Below, piece after piece: positions 14,382 through 17,111 of a stretch of 17,111 nt of DNA (its first letter is position 1; each line of letters begins with the position of its first letter). The translations under genes were made by a program, and so were the position numbers. The notes under the pieces are model-generated. The model had not been told where the DNA came from. It saw only the letters and a program-made list of their open reading frames with translations, and made no database searches. Origin of the DNA: Dehalococcoidales bacterium (GTDB lineage Bacteria; Chloroflexota; Dehalococcoidia; E44-bin15); assembly GCA_030615555.1 (NCBI GenBank), contig JAUWZB010000005.1, positions 1 through 17,111 of the forward strand, written 5' to 3'.

Positions 14382-15482
14382 TCAGGGTGGCCCTTGGAAC
14401 GAGGCAAGTCTTTCCTTCAGGTAGTCGATAACCGCCACCGGTGATGGGTCGACCTCATTAAGCACTGCTAGGTAGTAGCTAACATAGTCGCCAAGGAGCA
14501 CCATGCTCATCATCTGGCTCAAGGGACTCTTCCCCTTAGCCTCCACCACCTCATGGGCGACCCCGGCATCGGTGAGGATCTCACCGGTGACTTTATAGCG
14601 CATCAGGATGCGGTGATGAAGCGAGGGGGAGCGCAGCATGACTACGAAGACTTTTCCCCTCTCCCCCCTCTCCCCACCCTTTTCGCTAAGCCATGAGGGA
14701 AACCTATAGCCGGCCACAGCATTGTGGTTCAGCTCAGGAAAGCATTCCGCGAAGGCCCAGGCCTTGCTGCACTCGTTGAGCTGGGTCTTCCAGCGGTCGG
14801 CCACTGGGGAGAGGATGCCCGCCCCATAGACAATCACCAGGCGCCCCAAGAGCTTGGTCGCTAACTGCTTGGCCAGGTTTGCCTTGAGTGGAACACCCTT
14901 ATCCAGATTTAGCGATAGCTCCTCAAGAAGCCCTATCATCTCATCTACATCCTGCGACTCCATAGTGATAAACCCCAGCTGTTGAAAAAAGGCCAGGAGC
15001 GAAAAGAAGCTGTAGCCGAAGGCGGCGCGGGGCTCCGCTTTATAGTGGACGGTAAACACGGGAATGCCCTTTTCCGCAGCGAGGGCCTGTAACCTGCCCC
15101 CGGTAGTGATCGCCAGCTTCTTGGCAGGTGTCCCCAGAGCCTGGGAGAAGGCGGAGAGGGTCTCCTCAGTGTCACCGGAATAGCTGGAGGCGATGACCAG
15201 GGTCCGCTCATCGACCAATTGGGGCAGATGGTAGTCCCGATGCACCAGAACGGTAATCTTACCCTCCGTCATAGCCATAGTGTGCAATAGGTCACCAGCG
15301 ATAGCGGAGCCCCCCATTCCTAGGATGACCACCTTGTCCACATTGGAGTAATCGGAGGGCAGAGAGAGGGCACTAGCACTCCGCCATGCCTTGAGGCATT
15401 GCTGAGGCAATTCGCCAATTCGCCCTATCATATTGGAAGGATCGAATCTCTTGTAGACTTCGGGGTCATCCAGGTTTGCCAT
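14382..15482 (-). CDS. Bifunctional phosphoglucose/phosphomannose isomerase
   Basis: This family interconverts glucose-6-P, fructose-6-P and mannose-6-P in the cytosol and is unrelated in length to the classical 550-residue PGI. The 366-residue product has the two SIS-like domains: VVILGMGGSAIAGDLL (residues 51-66) and SSYSGDTEETL (99-109) in the first, and VIVYGAGILSPVADRWKTQLNE and CFPELNHNAVAGY (247-259, probably holding the catalytic glutamate) in the second. The C-terminus (DPSPVAVIDYLKERL) is typical. A Gly/Glu/Arg insert (SEKGGERGERGK, about 266-277) follows the PELNHN region. ATG is 3 nt after the mutase stop, so the two are co-transcribed. In this context it probably feeds mannose-6-P to the mutase. 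Confidence 0.9.
   Translation of the reverse strand: MANLDDPEVYKRFDPSNMIGRIGELPQQCLKAWRSASALSLPSDYSNVDKVVILGMGGSAIAGDLLHTMAMTEGKITVLVHRDYHLPQLVDERTLVIASSYSGDTEETLSAFSQALGTPAKKLAITTGGRLQALAAEKGIPVFTVHYKAEPRAAFGYSFFSLLAFFQQLGFITMESQDVDEMIGLLEELSLNLDKGVPLKANLAKQLATKLLGRLVIVYGAGILSPVADRWKTQLNECSKAWAFAECFPELNHNAVAGYRFPSWLSEKGGERGERGKVFVVMLRSPSLHHRILMRYKVTGEILTDAGVAHEVVEAKGKSPLSQMMSMVLLGDYVSYYLAVLNEVDPSPVAVIDYLKERLASFQGPP
14656..14679 (-). other. Four G-runs in the isomerase coding strand, candidate G-quadruplex
   Basis: Read on the minus strand, GGG, GGGG, GGGGGG and GGGG are separated by loops of 1, 3 and 3 nt (T, AGA, AGA), which meets the usual G3+N1-7 pattern. It encodes the Gly/Glu/Arg insert, so it would also be in the mRNA. 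Whether it folds is not shown. Confidence 0.5.
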
Positions 15483-15485
15483 AAC

Positions 15486-16910
15486 CTAAACCCCCGCCAT
15501 TCTTCTCCCCGCGGCGAGGAGCTCCTTAACCCTGGCAGGGCTATCGCTCTCGGCATAGATGCGAAGAATAGGCTCCGTCCCCGAAAAGCGGATGAGCAGC
15601 CAGGCGCGATCCGCCAGCAAGAAGCGGAAGCCATCGCTGGTCTCTAACCCGGTGACCGCAGTGTTATCGATATGGCTGGGTCTGCTCCTTGAGAGGCGCT
15701 GGGTGATTGCCTCCTGTTCCCTCACGGGGAATTCGATGTCAATACGCTCGTAGCAGTGGGGACCCACCTTGCTAAAGAGGTAGTCTATTAGTTGGGAGGG
15801 GCTCTTTTGCTCTCTGACCATCAGGTCGAGAAAGAGGAGGCCGGAGAGGATGCCATCGCGCTCCGGCATATGGCTGCGGAAGGCAAAGCCACCGCTCTCT
15901 TCACCACCGATCAGGGCGTCCTCCGCGATCATCTTTGGGGCCACATGCTTGAAGCCCACGGGAGTTTCGTGGACCGGCACCCCATAAAGCTCCCCTAATC
16001 GATAGAGCATGCTCGTTGAGGTTATCGTCTTGATGATTGCGCCACGCCTGCCACAAACCTCCAGAAGATAGAGGGCAAGCAGGGCAAAGACCTGAAGGGA
16101 GGTGAGAAATTCTCCTCGCTCATCTATGATGCCAATACGGTCGGCATCGCCATCGGTGGCCAGACCTACGCTGGCCCCGTCTCCCTTCACCCTGGCGGAA
16201 AGCTCGCCTAGGTTTGAGGCTATGGGCTCTGGCTGGAGGCCAGGGAACAGGGGATTTCGCTCGCCATGTATCTCGGTAACCTCCGTGGCGCCTCCGCTCA
16301 GAATGCTACGGAAGTATCCTGCCCCCGCCCCATACATCGAGTCCACCATCACCTTCAGTCCGCTCTGGCGCAGCCTCTCCAGATCTACCAACTCCCCGAT
16401 ATGATGAAGATAGGGAAGGGAGGGATCGAACCTCGCCACCATTCCATCCTCTAGTGCCTGATCCAGTGGCATCTGCTTCACCATACCACTGGCCTGGATC
16501 CGGGAGATATGCCCCTCCAGCTCGGCGATAACCTCTGGAGAGGCGCTGCAGGCGCTCTCCAGCTTGTACTTGAGGCCGTTCCAGGATGCCGGGTTGTGGC
16601 TGGCGCTGATCACGATCGCCCCACCAGCCTGTTTCACCAGGATGGCGTAGCTAATTACCGGGGTGGGGGTGGCCTCTTGGCAAAGATAAACCCTGATCCC
16701 ATTGGCGGCAGCAACCTCGGCGGCGGCGGCAGCGAAGTCCTCGGAGGCAAACCTGGTATCGTAGCCCACAACCAGGCCCCGATGGGCAAGACCCGCACCA
16801 TTAAGGTAATCGGCTACGCCTTGGGCACATACCCTCACGTTATCAAAGGTGAAATCCTCAGCGATGATCCCCCGCCAGCCATCGGTGCCGAATTTAATGT
16901 GAGCAGTCAA
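15486..16910 (-). CDS. Phosphoglucomutase/phosphomannomutase (alpha-D-phosphohexomutase family)
   Basis: The enzyme moves phosphate between C6 and C1 of glucose or mannose. The 474-residue product has the four-domain layout: N-terminal FGTDGWRGIIAEDFT (residues 7-21), the phosphoserine loop ISASHNP (S104 is the phosphorylated serine), the metal loop DGDADR (253-258), the sugar-specificity loop GEESG (336-340) and the phosphate-binding loop RFSGTEP (441-447). Glucose and mannose specificity cannot be told by eye; the neighbouring dehydratase and isomerase favour mannose-6-P to mannose-1-P. Start is TTG 16910 with GAGAGGG 6 nt upstream, one base after the dehydratase stop. Confidence 0.93.
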   Translation of the reverse strand: MTAHIKFGTDGWRGIIAEDFTFDNVRVCAQGVADYLNGAGLAHRGLVVGYDTRFASEDFAAAAAEVAAANGIRVYLCQEATPTPVISYAILVKQAGGAIVISASHNPASWNGLKYKLESACSASPEVIAELEGHISRIQASGMVKQMPLDQALEDGMVARFDPSLPYLHHIGELVDLERLRQSGLKVMVDSMYGAGAGYFRSILSGGATEVTEIHGERNPLFPGLQPEPIASNLGELSARVKGDGASVGLATDGDADRIGIIDERGEFLTSLQVFALLALYLLEVCGRRGAIIKTITSTSMLYRLGELYGVPVHETPVGFKHVAPKMIAEDALIGGEESGGFAFRSHMPERDGILSGLLFLDLMVREQKSPSQLIDYLFSKVGPHCYERIDIEFPVREQEAITQRLSRSRPSHIDNTAVTGLETSDGFRFLLADRAWLLIRFSGTEPILRIYAESDSPARVKELLAAGRRMAGV

Positions 16911-16911
16911 T

Positions 16912-17111
16912 TTAAACCCTCTCGCGCCAATAATTCAGCAGGTCCTTCATGGTCTTTTCGAAGGGGATTTGAGGCTGCCAGCCAGTAAGCTTCTGGAACT
17001 TGGTGGCATCGCAGACAAGCACCTTCGCATCGGAGGGGCGAAGCCGAGCGGGATCCACCCTGACCTCGATGCTGACATCGGTCATGCCCAGGAGCATATC
17101 GAGCATCTCCC
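16912..17111 (-). CDS. gmd: GDP-mannose 4,6-dehydratase, C-terminal fragment (cut by window edge)
   Basis: The family turns GDP-mannose into GDP-4-keto-6-deoxymannose, the branch point to GDP-fucose, GDP-rhamnose and related sugars. Only about 65 C-terminal residues are in the window; the frame continues past 17111, so the ATG at 17106 is an internal methionine. The segment VDPARLRPSDAKVLVCDATKFQKLTGWQPQIPFEKTMKDLLNYWRERV fits the C-terminal substrate-binding part of bacterial GMD (RPSD, then a D-x-TK-TGW-P-PFE pattern). The NAD-binding and catalytic Ser/Tyr/Lys parts are not visible, so another extended SDR epimerase/dehydratase remains possible. It is the upstream member of a three-gene minus-strand operon. 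Confidence 0.82.
   Translation of the reverse strand, partial: EMLDMLLGMTDVSIEVRVDPARLRPSDAKVLVCDATKFQKLTGWQPQIPFEKTMKDLLNYWRERV
16917..16923 (-). promoter_or_regulatory. Shine-Dalgarno site deciding the phosphohexomutase TTG start
   Basis: On the minus strand GAGAGGG lies 6 nt before TTG 16910, inside the last codons of the dehydratase gene. It fixes the start at the TTG that gives MTAHIKFGTDGWRG. Confidence 0.65.

Noticed and set aside
14356..14397. Hairpin CCAAGGCC / GGCCCTTGG as a terminator
   Set aside because: The stem includes the last codons and the stop region of the isomerase gene, has a long loop and a bulge, and lacks a U-run on either strand.
17104..17106. ATG as a real start of a 64-residue minus-strand gene
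   Set aside because: The frame stays open to the window edge and the sequence matches the interior C-terminal part of a dehydratase, so this is an internal methionine.
1..17111. A previously undescribed defence, mobile or biosynthetic system
   Set aside because: All genes but one belong to standard housekeeping or sugar-nucleotide families; no transposase, integrase, tRNA, rRNA, prophage or toxin-antitoxin gene was recognised.

Overview
The window is a bacterial core ribosomal-protein cluster: the downstream part of the S10 operon followed by the spc and alpha operons. It continues with truA, rplM and rpsI, and then meets a convergent sugar-nucleotide gene set on the minus strand. Gene order and protein features point to a bacterium. 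I favour the Chloroflexota (Dehalococcoidia-like) from the long charged tail on S3, the zinc-ribbon tail on L24, the Cys-containing S4/S14/L36 set, the frequent TTG/GTG starts and the general look of the proteins. This placement is an inference from memory of these families and was not computed.

Layout. Positions 1-809 hold the 3' part of rpsC (5' end outside the window), with a 16-unit, 15-bp in-frame repeat. Positions 821-2975 hold rplP, rpmC, rpsQ, rplN, rplX and rplE, tightly packed. Positions 3071-7126 hold rpsN, rpsH, rplF, rplR, rpsE, rpmD, rplO and secY. Positions 7222-8980 hold adk, map, infA and rpmJ. Positions 9063-12668 hold rpsM, rpsK, an unrelated membrane protein, rpsD, rpoA and rplQ. 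Positions 12671-14242 hold truA, rplM and rpsI. Positions 14243-14381 are a convergent gap rich in TTCGAA motifs. Positions 14382-17111 (minus strand) carry a bifunctional phosphoglucose/phosphomannose isomerase, a phosphohexomutase and the C-terminal end of a GDP-mannose 4,6-dehydratase; transcription runs from the dehydratase toward the isomerase.

How it works together. The plus-strand genes build the ribosome and RNA polymerase alpha, the protein-export channel (SecY), N-terminal methionine removal (Map), initiation (IF-1), adenylate balance (Adk) and tRNA pseudouridylation (TruA). Many junctions overlap by 1-26 bp, which suggests translational coupling. The minus-strand genes would route fructose-6-phosphate to mannose-6-phosphate, then mannose-1-phosphate, and (after a guanylyltransferase not seen here) GDP-mannose to GDP-4-keto-6-deoxymannose, a precursor of deoxysugars for surface glycans.

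No gene-free stretch exceeds 300 bases. The gaps of about 80-140 bases are not random: three (before rpsN, rpsH and adk) share related sequence, and several carry iterated CGAA/TTCGAA motifs at 9-nt spacing. I see no exotic new system. The points most worth a second look are the S3 repeat tail, the shared intergenic leader family, the TTCGAA 9-mer arrays, the membrane-protein gene inside the alpha operon with a possible CTG start, and a G-run motif in the isomerase gene.
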